From positions 17,422,001 to 17,486,000 of the forward strand of contig OY540810.1 in assembly GCA_961205875.1 (NCBI GenBank): a stretch of 64,000 nucleotides of DNA, written 5' to 3'. Positions 11,681 to 22,873 of this stretch are shown here, piece by piece. Source of the DNA: Sialis fuliginosa. Its lineage: Eukaryota; Arthropoda; Insecta; Megaloptera; Sialidae. The notes beneath the pieces are model-generated. The model did no database searches and was not told the DNA's origin. It saw nothing but the letters and a program-made list of their open reading frames with translations. The translations under genes and the position numbers were made by a program. Each line of letters starts with the position of its first letter. The stretch's first letter is position 1.

Positions 11681-11998
11681 CAGGGCCGTAACTACCATCG
11701 GGGCAGCCGGGGCGGAGCCCCGAGGCCCCTGAAGGTAGGGCCCCCCCGCGGAAGTTTAAAACTTTAATTTTTATTTGGTTCTTGAAAATGTTAAACAAAT
11801 TACTCATGAAAATAAAGTTAATAAGAAAAATTACATAAAAAATTGTCGATTAAAAAAAAGGTAATTAAAATCTAAATTACAAATAAGTGGTACATTTCCA
11901 AGTAAGAATAAAAAAAAAAGGTCTTCAATTTTTCATTTTTTGGGGGCCCCTCGGTCTCTTCTTGCCCCAGTGCCCCCGAGTTTGTAGTTACGGCCCTG
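11681..11998. mobile_element. hAT-type MITE, 'CAGGGCCGTAAC' family (318 bp)
   Basis: Perfect 15-bp inverted ends CAGGGCCGTAACTAC and GTAGTTACGGCCCTG. Exact 8-bp duplication ATGGGTTT at 11673-11680 and 11999-12006. GC-rich subterminal blocks (GGGGCGGAGCCCCG on the left, GGGGGCCCCTCGG on the right) frame an A/T-rich centre without an ORF. Confidence 0.9.
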
Positions 11999-12110
11999 AT
12001 GGGTTTTCTATGGGTTTTCCATGCCTCAAAGAGTCAAGATATTCCCAATGGAAAAATTAGGGGCTATTAAATCCAAAGTTAAATTTTGAATTACTGGAAA
12101 TTAATATAGA

Positions 12111-13003
12111 CTAGTAGTGCCCCATGCGGTTTCGTTCGCATGGATTACGGAATTATTGTTTAGGGTTTTTGAAAAATATAGTTGAATTAAGTACAAACAC
12201 GATTAGTTATAATTGTAATAATAACTTATCAACTCCTAAATTACCTAACAAAAACGAATCAAAAGAAAAAAGTACAAATAATTCGTGTTCTGTTTAAATT
12301 TAAATGTTAATTACTGAAAACAAAATAAACTCAGACGATCAGCCGAGGGAATCCGAATATATAGCGAGCGTAAGCGAATCCAGTCTGTTGTCCCTCACTT
12401 CGATGCGGCACGACTCCGTACATTTAATATATGTTACTGTATATAAATTTATTTTAAGATATTTCCTAAACTATACGACCAAATTGGATGCTGTAAAAGG
12501 CAAATTATATCTACATTAAGTACTTATGTACTTATGTACTTATGACGATGAAATCATTTATTTCGATAAGGATTAATGTTTTGCAGGTCATAAATCCACG
12601 TAAACAGAATCCAAATATTTTTAATTTTCTTTGTAACATTATAAAAGCAGTCATTGTGACTTAAATATAGAAGTTAGACATATGGTGTTGCGGACTTTAT
12701 TTTAGACCTTTTGATTCTACACAGTTCTTTAATACATTATTTTGTTCAATATTGAACGGTTTAGGTATCGTACTGCAAAAGAGCGCGCTGGTGGCAAACT
12801 TTTTTTCCGACTTGATTTACTATTATCGTCACTACTTAGTTGTTATGTTACCTAATGTTACAAAATATAGTCTATAACCTGGTCAGAGAACGTATCTATG
12901 AATTAATAAAGAAACCACGTAAAACGGATACGTGGTTCTCGAGTGATAAGCGCACAAACGGACAGACAGACAGAGAGACGTTCAGCTTTATATATATTAA
13001 GGA
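12111..13003 (-). mobile_element. Non-autonomous Helitron-like element, family C (893 bp)
   Basis: Read on the minus strand it begins TCCTTAATATATATAAAG and ends in CTAG. It is flanked by A on the 5' side and T on the 3' side, the A|T target expected of Helitrons, with no target duplication. Just before CTAG lies a hairpin with CATGCG and CGCATG arms. The interior includes a CTGTCTGTC tract near the 5' end. It is a full-length relative of the copy at 43683-44564. A 71-codon open frame (12304-12519) inside it is not credible. No Rep/Hel coding. Confidence 0.82.
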
Positions 13004-13111
13004 TGTACAAGTGCGATGGTGGCTCGGGCGGTGTGTGCACTGGTCTTATCCTGTTGGAACCACATCTCTGGAGTGTCAACAAGAGCTGGTCGTAAAAAAG
13101 TTTAGATCATA

Positions 13112-13621
13112 GAGTACGTTTACACAGTGCTGTTGTTCCGGTTTTACTATAACCGATGTAGTTAAACTGTTTTAAGTGATGTTGTTTACACATAAAGAAT
13201 AAGTGACGTCAGTTGGAATTATAATTCCGATTTGAAGTACGCCGCAAGTTCGATGGCGTACCAACAAGAAAAATAGTCTCCTCTTACGTTCCACGAATCA
13301 CGCTTTCATTTGTTTTCAATCTCTTGGTTTCCATGTTTTAACTGACGACGATTTTTTAAATGTTAATGCGAAGTATTTAAAATACCCCGTAGATACTTAT
13401 ATTTTTTGAGGTTATCTAAATAGATTCAACTATGCCCAGGCAGTTTACACGCGTTTTTATTCCGGTGTAGTTATGCTATGCTTGTAGAGCAAGAGGAATA
13501 GCATAGCTAAATCTGATTAGTTATATCAGGTGTAAAGCGCCATCTACACGAACTTTTACACCCGGTTTTTTTTACGTCGGTTACAGTAAACCCGGAATAA
13601 TAGCTCTGTGTAAACGTACTC
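13112..13621. mobile_element. TIR element, 'GTTTACACAG' family (510 bp)
   Basis: Perfect 16-bp inverted ends GAGTACGTTTACACAG and CTGTGTAAACGTACTC, continuing with CCGG-containing motifs (TTGTTCCGG versus CCGGAATAATAG). A possible 3-bp duplication ATA lies at 13109-13111 and 13622-13624. A diverged copy in opposite orientation lies at 4864-5380. No ORF. A 3-bp duplication would fit PIF/Harbinger, but the usual target there is TAA/TTA, so the superfamily is uncertain. Confidence 0.75.
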
Positions 13622-13624
13622 ATA

Positions 13625-14410
13625 CATTTATGCGGATGTAATTCTGTTAGTGGACTTTTCTTCGATAGTTCTGCCTATTTATAAAATCGTTCAAGTGAAA
13701 ATGAATTTTTTCACTAATTATGAGGTGATGAATGAATTTGTTTCGCTGACTGGGTAATTTTCGTAATCGAATAGCATGACGATCACTTACGTGATGTAAT
13801 ATTTCATACAAAAATAAAATAATCTCCATTAATTAAATTTAATATTTGAAAGAAAAAAAAGGTTAAAAATTGCAAATTAAAAAAGTTATAATTATTTTAA
13901 ACTCTTTCGTGACATTTACACCACCGTGTAGTACTATAGTTTATATTTATTTATAACATTTTTTTTAGTTTTAACCCATACACAAAAATTAAATAAAATC
14001 ACAAAAATAAACTATAATAAAAATTATTAAAATAAATCAATATAACCTATTTCGTTGAAACAAGAATGAAGGTACCTAAAACAAATAAAATATTTAATAT
14101 TTCATTACAACATTAATTGGAAAAGAAAATTCGATGCAGTCGAATAAACGAAATTTACCACACGCGAACTATGAATTAATCTATGTAAAAAATATAACTA
14201 AACATTATTACTCTTAAGTTTTTTCGACATATTTTGTAATAGGAAATACAATTACAAACATAAATATAATATGAATTTCATAAGTTAGCAGTAACCCTTT
14301 CATGGATTTTCATTAAGAATTTTGGTGCAAAAATTCTACATAAGTGTAGGAATTTTAGAGAAAAAATTCCCCACTATTTCGTATAGGAATCGAGACATTT
14401 ACGACTTTGT
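13625..14410. other. AT-rich non-coding stretch
   Basis: No gene is supported; a 60-codon minus frame at 13647-13829 has no recognisable features. At about 14340-14418 the text ('TTCGTATAGGAATCGAGACA' then 'TTTACGACTTTGTATAATAA') matches the dispersed repeat found in the foldback at 23210-23240. It continues beyond the hAT element at 16309, showing that the hAT element split it. Confidence 0.35.
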
Positions 14411-14418
14411 ATAATAAA

Positions 14419-16308
14419 TAGGGGTGTACCGGAATTCACGATTTTATTCCGGTTCCGGTTCCGGCCGGAACTGGTAAATTCCGGCCATATTTTCCGGAAT
14501 TTTTAAATTTTATTACTGCTTTCTACTAAGAAATTCAGAAATAATATATGTTGTATTTGTTTAAAAAATCAAACATAAATATAATAATTATGATATAACA
14601 ATATTTTATAAGCAAAAATGTTAATGGAAACAATCATTTCATAACACAAATGCCGTTTTTAATATTTTGGGCAGGATATATTAACAAAAATGTCATTATA
14701 TTACGGAAATTGAACTATTTAATTATACAGGGTCATATCAGGTGGAACAAATTTGAACAGTTGATCGAGAAAAATATTTCAAGAAAAAAAGATCATAAAC
14801 ATGTGTCCGGAAATTCTTCGCGAGAGAGCTACAGACTCTCAAATATTTTGTCTAAAATTAGTTTTTATGTAATATTTTGAGAACCCATTGTGAAATAGTT
14901 ATGAAATTTTATAATCGGTTTAGTATTAAACACGTATTAACTAAACCGATTATAAAAAGAAAGATCGAGTGAAAATTTTGAAATCGTAGAACAATTTTTT
15001 TTTAAATTATCACAAAAGTTTTCGTATTTTCGATAATAAAACAACTCATAACAAAGATACAACGCATTTTAATCATTATTGAATAAAAATCACAATTGCC
15101 ATGGAAAATTAAAATATTTTTGTTAGTCGAGGTGTCAGGCAAAACTACAACAATTGAGTGCAATATTAAAAAGTCAAGTAAGCTTTGGAAAAAAGAATAC
15201 TTGATGTTTAAAATTTTTATATTTATTAAAATTCGTTGCTTAGTTTGTTAATGTATAACAGCAATGTTGAGTTTAGGGAGGGAGTCTGGACGACTGCTCT
15301 GGGTTCCAGTGGCGGCGGACGGCCACATGGAGAAAAACTGTTTTTTTTTAGGAAAAAAATTAAGAACAAAAAAAACTAGATATAACTTAATGGGCCCACT
15401 GGTCGGACTGGCCCCATATATCTCTGGTCTAAATAATCATTGGTTGATACTGGAAATCGATAACACGTATAATATTAAACTCGATGTCAAATTTAAGTAC
15501 TGTATCACAATGGGTTCTCAAAATATTAAATAAAAACTAATTTTAGACAAAATCTTTGAGAGTCTGTAGCTCCCTCACGAAGAGTTTTCGGACACATGTT
15601 TATATGAATTTTTTATTTGAAATTTTTTTCTTAATAAGCGTTCAAGTTTGTTCCACCTGATATGACTCTGCCTGTATATCAAAGATTTTTTAAATTCCCA
15701 ATTGTTATGGTGTAAAAATAAGACTTGTTCTGAATTTTTTAATAATACTATAGGCCTTAATATGTTTTCTTCAAAAAATATCTGAATTATAATATTAATA
15801 TAATGCAGTATTGTTTATGATACATGCACTATAATAGTAATGTATTGGTGCTTTAATTTCAAATAGTAGGCATTCTTTTATCTGTAATTTATACAATCTT
15901 CTCTATTGGGAATATGTCTAGATGCTGTTTGTGATTTATCACATTTATAATATGACACTAGAAATGTAATTAGATTCGATCAAGAAGAATATAGTATATG
16001 CAAACAATTTAAAACCATCGATCTTACGATGCTGTAAAAATTACAAGATTTGTAAAAATTAATATTTTTTATAATATACCTACCTAATGTAGGACTCTAC
16101 GCCTCTACTATTTAAGAAATACCATATAAAATATTAATTTAAGATAATCTATGTGAAAAACCATACATACATACATTGTTTTAATTTTTATTATTAATTA
16201 AAATAGAACGTTTTTAAAAAAAATCCGGTTCCGGTCGGATTTTTTTTGTGAATTCCGGCGATTCCGGACCCGGCCGGAATTGAAAATTCCAGTTCTGGTA
16301 CACCCCTA
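14419..16308. mobile_element. hAT-type element carrying a nested TIR element (1890 bp)
   Basis: Ends TAGGGGTGTACCGGAA and TTCTGGTACACCCCTA are inverted with one mismatch. Exact 8-bp duplication ATAATAAA at 14411-14418 and 16309-16316. Subterminal regions are CCGG/TTCCGG-rich on both sides. The element interrupts a dispersed repeat whose halves lie at about 14340-14418 and 16318-16400, and is itself interrupted by 14728-15674. No transposase frame is seen. Confidence 0.85.
14728..15674. mobile_element. TIR element nested in the hAT element (947 bp)
   Basis: CAGGGTCATATCAGGTGGAA on the left is answered by TTCCACCTGATATGACTCTG then CCTG on the right, with a few extra bases near the tip. The flanks carry TATA on both sides (14724-14727 and 15675-15678), which may be a target duplication or chance in A/T-rich DNA. 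Internal inverted segments also match: the GAGAACCCATTGTGA block near 14880 versus TCACAATGGGTTCTC near 15510. Truncated relatives lie at about 430-600 and 5520-5790. No credible ORF. Confidence 0.7.
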
Positions 16309-16498
16309 ATAATAAATAAATAGCGAAAAAAATATCAATATTTCGCCCCGTCACAAATAACGGGTTGTAATTTGTCTCATACGATCCAAGGGAAAAAACA
16401 AGCAAGTGTTCAATCATAGTAAATTAAAAAAAATTTAATCAACAACAAAATATATCTGTATGGTAGGTATCAAGTATTTCAAATACTAATAAATGTTA
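16309..16498. repeat. Downstream half of a dispersed repeat split by the hAT element
   Basis: 'AATATTTCGCCCCGTCACA' then 'AATAACGGGTTGTAATTTG' aligns with 'AATATTTCGTCCCCTGTCAC' then 'ATATGAAGGGTTGTTATTGG' in the foldback at 23780-23810. Together with 14340-14418 it reconstitutes one continuous repeat copy around the insertion. Confidence 0.55.
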
Positions 16499-16921
16499 TA
16501 AAACAAAATTATCAATTAAAATGAATAGTTAAGTCACATAAATAGAACAATATTTTAAAGAAATCAATGGAAAATTAAAACCAACTTCAGTCATTCTGAA
16601 ACACCTGATACTTAAAATAAACATTATAAAAACATAATTTCTTCATATGTGGCCGCGGGCCGCACATAAGAGCGTCGCGGGCCGCGGGTTGGCCAGCCCT
16701 GTTCTAAACCAAAATTATCAATTAAAATGATTAGTTTAGTAAGTTACATAAATAGAACAATATTTTAAAGAAAACAACGAGAATTTGAAACTAACCTCAG
16801 TCATTCTGAAACACCTGATACTTAAAATAAACAATATAAAAATATAATTTGTTCATATGTGGCCACGGGCCGCATATAGAGTCTCGCGGGCTGTATGCGG
16901 CCCGTAGGTTGGCCAGCCCTG
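16499..16921. repeat. Tandem pair of about 210-bp units ending in hAT-like GCGGCCCG termini
   Basis: Units 16499-16705 and 16711-16921 share 'AAAATTATCAATTAAAATGA', 'AATAGAACAATATTTTAAAG' and 'CTGAAACACCTGATACTTAA'. Each ends in a GC-rich GCGGGTTGGCCAGCCCTG-type terminus (TAGGTTGGCCAGCCCTG in the second). The ends look like the right terminus of a hAT-type element related to 753-1056. I did not find the matching left end. Confidence 0.6.
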
Positions 16922-17468
16922 ATTAAAAGGTATAAGAACATCCAAAGTGGAACGAAATATTGGATAAAATGTGACTTTGATTTCCGAATATTTTTATTAA
17001 TCATATTTACTATTAACATCGCTTTTCCGAATGAAAATGGTCCCTAGCAGAGAATGTTGTTGTATTTAATTGTTTTGTATTATTAGTGCTATTTGAACAT
17101 TAAATTAAAACCGCGCATTACGAACGCTTTGGGCATTACTGAAATTGTTCCCATTAAACATTCATGGGAAATAAAATGAGCTAGTTAATATGTATTTATA
17201 TATTCATTATAAATTATTTGAAATTTTATAGTTTCTAAAATAAAAATTATGTAAATAATATACATATATATTCTATTTAATATTAAATGTATTTTTTAAT
17301 AACTTCGAATTCTTATATATTATAATAGTACCATGCAGTTATTTTAAATCCAAATTATCATTTTTAAACTATTTTTTCAAATAAAATTTACAAAAAATAT
17401 TATTTGAACAACTATTATAATACATATATTGTTGAATTTAACTCGAACAAATAGAATCATTCAATATA
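16922..17468. other. AT-rich stretch, nothing recognised
   Basis: Strongly A/T-rich without an ORF, repeat boundary or RNA gene that I can support. Confidence 0.3.
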
Positions 17469-20158
17469 AGGTAGTGGCACCAGTCTTGGCAAGGACCCCA
17501 GTAATGGCAAATTTTTAATTAAATGTACTGAATTAGAAATGTCTTGATATTTGATTACTACCATTTCTGAATATTAATCTATATACATTTAACTGTCTTA
17601 CAGCGTAATTTGATGACAATCGGCTAAGAGGTGTCAAAATGGTGGACATTTAAATTAAATATTAGTATAATTTATTAATTATATTATATTATCATAGCAA
17701 CTGCTTTACATTGTTTCAAAGGCTATAGCCGGATAAGCACTTTAGAAATGCATTTATATGGATTTGGCTGATTATTTTTTTCTCATAGGTTGCTTTTTAA
17801 GTAACAAAAAATCGCCCCAAATCGCATAGAAATATTTATAATCGACTTTAGTAGTAACAAATCACATTTCCGCCATGAACTAGCGAATCTTCTTGCATTC
17901 AAATTTATAGACAAGATTTATTTATTTTTAATAAAAATGATCTGAGCAAACATGAACATATTGAAGCACAGACATTTAGGGCGATTTAATTTTACTTAAA
18001 AAGCAACCTATGAGAAAAAAATTTGTTAAATTGATTCAATGGAGCAGTTTTTGTCAGGCTATGGGCCCCGTCAAATTTTCGATATGCCTCTGGGTTAGTC
18101 CAGTCCTGTTTAGCAACAAATTAGAAATGTTTTAAAAGTATTAAGATACGGTTACGTTATACCCTTTGAATCAGTTTGGGATTTTGATATCTTGTTTGGG
18201 TACATACAAGGTATAATATAAATAAAATGGCCAAGTGCGTGTTGGGCACGCACATGATAGGTTTCCGTAGTCATTACGATTTATAAACAAGAATTATTTC
18301 AACGGACGCTCTGATAACGACATTTAAATGCAAATATATCGTGACTGAAGGGTTAAAATCAAAAGGTCATATAACATTTTTTGTTGCATTTTAGGAGACC
18401 TATCTAAAGATACCCCACTAAATGGGTTAAGTGAAAAAAAATTTGAGAACAATTTTCAGTCTATGGTAGGGGGTCCAAAATAATTTTGACAGTGTTCGAT
18501 ATAATTTTCAGTGAAAGTACTAACTCAAAGCTACATTCTGAATTTTTTTTTTTCAGATTTTTTGAATAGATAGTTTAGAAATTAGGGTGGGGGGGGGACG
18601 CTCTGATAACGACATTTAAATGCAAATATATCGTGACTGAAGGGTTAAAATCAAAAGATCATTTAACAAGTTTTGTTGCATTTTGGGAGACCTATCTAAT
18701 GACATCCCACTCAATGGGTTAAGTGAAAAAAAATAATGTGAGTTCATTTTTCAGTCTATGGGAGGGGGGTCCAAAATAATTTTGACAGTGTTCGTTATAA
18801 TTTTCAGTGGAAGTACTAATTAAAAGCTACATTCTAAATTTTTTTCAGATTTTTTGAAAAGATAGTTTAGAAATTAAGCGGAGGGGGGACGCTCTGATAA
18901 CGACATTTAAATGCAAATATATCGTGACTGAAGGGTTAAAATCAAAAGATCATTTAACATTTTTTGTTGCATTTTAGGAGACCTATCCAATGACCATCAC
19001 ATTCAATGGGATATGTGAAAAAAAAATTGTGAGTTCATTTTTCATTCAATGGGAGTGGGGGCCAAAATAATTTTGACAATGTTCGTTATAATTTTCAGTG
19101 GAAGTACTAATTAAAGGCTACATTAATGAATTTTTTCAGATTTTTTAAATTGATAGTTTAGAAATTAGGGTGGGGGGGACGCTTTTATCACGACTTTGAA
19201 CGCAATTATATCGTGACTGAAGGGTTAAAATCAAAATGTCATATAGCATTTTTTATTGCATTTTAGGAGACCTATCTAAAGACTCCCCACTTAATGGATT
19301 AAATGAAATTTTTTTTTTGAAAATACTTTTCAGTCTATGGAAAGGGGATCCAAAAAATATTTTTTTCAAAAATATTATCATTTCTGTTTTTGGGTTATCA
19401 GTCTTCGTCTGTATACCAAATTTCATCTTAATCGGCTTAAAATTTTTGAGGACGGACGGACGGACGGACTTGGCGAAACTATATGGTTTCCTAGTTTTCT
19501 ACGGAAACCTAAAAAAATGGTGATTGTCTTCGGAAGACAACATAGTATTTTTATATTTTTTAAATTTTATTAATTTTTTTTCTGGTTTACTATGTACAGA
19601 GGATCATAATAAAATTACCTCTAATGAGTCATAAGTACCTCTATAATAATATATTGCAAGTATTTGCAAGCACCATCAAAGTCGACTGACATTATCAAAA
19701 AAAGATTTTTTTTTTGAAAATCAAAAATTTTTTTTTCGGAAACTATAACTTTTTGGAAGCTAATATTTGGTCAGATTGAATGTTAAATAGAAAGTGACTT
19801 CCAAAAAAAAAGAGCCAAATCCATGTAAAGGCATGTTTTGCATGCTTACCCGGCTATAGTCTTTGACGATTCTTTCTTTTATATCATTTGTGTAGTAGTA
19901 CTTATTATTTTGTAATCATTAGCAAGTGTCCATCACTGCGTGCTCATTACTGGTTTTACCTTTGCCATTACTGGAGAAAAAACATGAACAAAATAAAAAA
20001 CAAACTTTATTTGCGGACTTTGGTAATTAAATTGATTAAATAAAGAGTTACTTGTTTTATTAGTAACATGAGTTCATGGAAATTACAAAAAACAGACCCA
20101 TTAATCCAAAAAAACCGAAAACTTACTCTTATAGCGGCCATAACTGGTACCTTTACCT
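17469..20158. mobile_element. TIR element carrying a nested element (2.7 kb)
   Basis: Ends AGGTAGTGGCACCAGT and ACTGGTACCTTTACCT match as inverted repeats at 13 of 16 positions and are flanked by TA on both sides (17467-17468 and 20159-20160). The interior contains TGGCAAA/CCATTACTGG motifs near both ends. Part of its right half (about 19890-20110) recurs, diverged, at about 47990-48210. The element 18222-19516 sits inside it. No transposase ORF was seen, so Tc1/mariner-type ancestry from the TA flank is only a possibility. Confidence 0.55.
18222..19516 (+). mobile_element. TIR element with four about 290-bp internal tandem repeats
   Basis: Begins with a GTGCGTG-TTGGG-CACGCAC hairpin and GATAGGTTTCCGTAG, and ends CTACGGAAACCTA; the TAGGTTTCCGTAG parts are inverted. 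The middle is a tandem array whose units start with GACGCTCTGATAACGAC or a variant near 18305, 18597, 18889 and 19176, giving a period of about 290 bp. Before the right end there is a GACGGACGGACGGAC tract. A reversed copy with fewer units lies at 45064-46050. Open frames in its right part are the same text in other frames and are not genes. Confidence 0.75.
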
Positions 20159-20160
20159 TA

Positions 20161-20495
20161 CATATGTATATTAAAAAATAACTTAATTAATACTTTTCGT
20201 TTGAAATGTTTCTTGTAGTTTTACGATTTCGCAGAAAATATTTTTGCAAGAAAACGAACTTGAGACGTTTCCTAATAAATCATTTGTGATAAGTCTCATT
20301 TGCTTGAAAAGGACACTTTGTTCTAAAAATAGAACGCGGAGAAAAATTTACAAATGGTATGTATTTTATGGTGTTTTCTTTTAAACATTTTTTTCTTTTG
20401 ATCTATTTATGAGCCGAGAATATAATTATATAAATTATGTACAGTAATAATATATATAAATGTAAATATAATTTAATCAGTGTTTGTAGTGGTAT
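20161..20495. other. AT-rich spacer before the foldback element
   Basis: No gene or repeat recognised. It ends at the AGTATATT copy (20496-20503) that is duplicated on the far side of the foldback element. Confidence 0.3.
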
Positions 20496-20579
20496 AGTAT
20501 ATTATGGCACGCCGTTTTACTTTTTAATGGTAACATTTTTACATATAAAATAAAAAACATGTTTTTGAATTTAAAAAAA

Positions 20580-21190
20580 AAACGAAATTTTTTGTACACA
20601 TTTTTATTATGTCACAGCATAATAAAATATATTTAAAATTATGCTTTAACATAAAATTAATTTCGAATACATAAGAGAGCATAGGAAATTCATTGAATTA
20701 TTATTATGTCACAACATAAATTTAAATAATTTTTATTATGTCCCAACATAAAATTAAATCATTAAAATTATGTCACGACATAATAATAATTCAATGAATT
20801 AAAATTATGTCCCGACATAATAATAATTCTGCGATTATTATTATGTTGCAGCAGAACTAAAATACGACGAATTAAAATTATGTCACAGCATAATTTTAAT
20901 TCAATGAATTAAAATTATGTCGTGACATTATGTCAGGACATAAAAATAATACATTGAATTATTTTTAAGTCATGACATAAATTTTATTCTTTGAAACGAT
21001 TTATTATTATGTTGTGACATAAATTTAATGTCGAATTTTTATTATGTTACAACATAATAACAATTTGACGAATTAAAATTATGTCCCGACATAATAATAA
21101 TTCGACGAATTAAAATTATGTCACGACATAATTTTAATTCATTGAATTAAAATTATGTACATAATTTTAATTCAAACATTCAATTCTGCA
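20580..21190. repeat. Outer left arm: runs of short imperfect palindromes
   Basis: Many short inverted units of the form ATTATGTC(A/C)(C/G)(A/G)ACATAAT are separated by AATTCAATGAATTAAAA-type links. Each can form a small hairpin. Comparable units lie in the outer right arm at about 34070-34270. No coding potential. Confidence 0.65.
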
Positions 21191-21194
21191 CGTG

Positions 21195-22873
21195 TAGTAA
21201 TTTTTATTTTAGAATTAAAATGATACACGAATTTAATTTTGCATGTATTTTAATTTTTATTTTAGAATTAAAATGATGTACGAATTTTTTTGTTACAATT
21301 AAAATTATGTACATAATTTTAATTCAATTTTGCATGTATTTTAATTTTTATTTTAGAATTAAAATGTTACACGAATTTTTTTGTTACAATTAAAATTATG
21401 TACATAATTTTAATTCAAACATTCAAAGTTGCATGTATTTTAATTTTAATTTTAGAATTAAAATGATGTACGAATTTTTATGTTACAATTAAAATTATGT
21501 ACATAATTTTAATTCAAGCATTCAATTTTGCATGTAGGTATTTTAATTTTTATTTTAGAATTAAAATGATGTACGAATTTTTATGTTACAATTAAAATTA
21601 TGTACATAATTTTAATTCAAGCATTCAATTTTGCATGTATTTTAATTTTTATTTTAGAATTAAAATGATGTACGAATTTTTTTGTTACAATTAAAATTAT
21701 ATACATAATTTTAATTCAAACCTTCAAAGTTGCATGTATTTTAATTTTTATTTTAGAATTAAAATGTTACACGAATTTTTTTGTTACAATTAAAATTATG
21801 TACATAATTTTAATTCAAGCATTCAATTTTGCATGTATTTTAATTTTAATTTTAGAATTAAAAAGATGTACGAATTTTTATGTTACAATTAAAATTATGT
21901 ACATAATTTTAATTCAAGCATTCAATTTTGCAAGCATTTTAATTTTAATTTTAGAATTAAAATGATGTACGAATTTTTATGTTACAATTAAAATTATGTA
22001 CATAATTTTAATTCAAGCATTCAATTTTGCATGTATTTTAATTTTTATTTTAGAATTAAAATGATGTACGAATTTTTATGTTACAATTAAAATTATGTAC
22101 ATAATTTTAATTCAAACATTCAATTTTTCACGTGTATTAAATTTTATTAAGAATTAAAATGATACACGATTTTTTTTGTTACAATTAAAATTATGTACAT
22201 AATTTTAATTCAAGCATTCAATTTTGCATGTATTTTAATTTTAATTTTAGAATTAAAAAGATGTACGAATTTTTATGTTACAATTAAAATTATGTACATA
22301 ATTTTAATTCAAACATTCAATTTTTCACGTGTATTAATTTTTATTTTAGAATTAAAATGATACACGAATTTTTTTGTTACAATTAAAATTATGTACATAA
22401 TTTTAATTCAAGCATTCAATTTTGCATGTATTTTAATTTTTATTTTAGAATTAAAATGATGTACGAATTTTTTTGTTACAATTAAAATTATGTACATAAT
22501 TTTAATTCAATTTTGCATGTATTTTAATTTTTATTTTAGAATTAAAATGATGTACGAATTTTTATGTTACAATTAAAATTATGTACATAATTTTAATTCA
22601 AACCTTCAAAGTTGCATGTATTTTAATTTTTATTTTAGAATTAAAATGTTACACGAATTTTTTTGTTACAATTAAAATTATGTACATAATTTTAATTCAA
22701 GCATTCAATTTTGCATGTATTTTAATTTTAATTTTAGAATTAAAAAGATGTACGAATTTTTATGTTACAATTAAAATTATGTACATAATTTTAATTCAAG
22801 CATTCAATTTTGCATGTATTTTAATTTTTATTTTAGAATTAAAATGATGTACGAATTTTTTTGTTACAATTAA
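21195..22873 (+). repeat. Left-arm satellite, about 98-bp unit
   Basis: About seventeen tandem copies of an approximately 98-bp unit. Each contains a perfect 28-bp palindrome centred on ATGTACAT and flanked by AATTAAAATT/AATTTTAATT, plus TTGCATGTATTTTAATTTT and GATGTACGAATTTTT. Units vary by small substitutions (GATGTACGAA versus GATACACGAA) and a few are truncated. Translations across the array give repetitive Ile/Leu-rich peptides that are an artefact of the repeat. The inverse array lies at about 33085-33700. Confidence 0.85.

Noticed and set aside
19236..19573. Frames of 95 and 78 codons and their complement at 45106-45336
   Set aside because: They are the end of the tandem-repeat TIR element, read in two frames and on both strands; the text varies between copies without frame conservation.
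22581..22847. 88-codon repetitive open frame (MYIILIQ... repeated)
   Set aside because: It is the translation of the 98-bp satellite; the repeating Ile/Leu peptide follows from the DNA repeat and has no start, domain or splice context.
21195..22873. CRISPR-like array
   Set aside because: Regular palindromic repeats are present, but the units are contiguous satellite copies with homologous and not unique spacers, no cas genes, and eukaryotic TE context.
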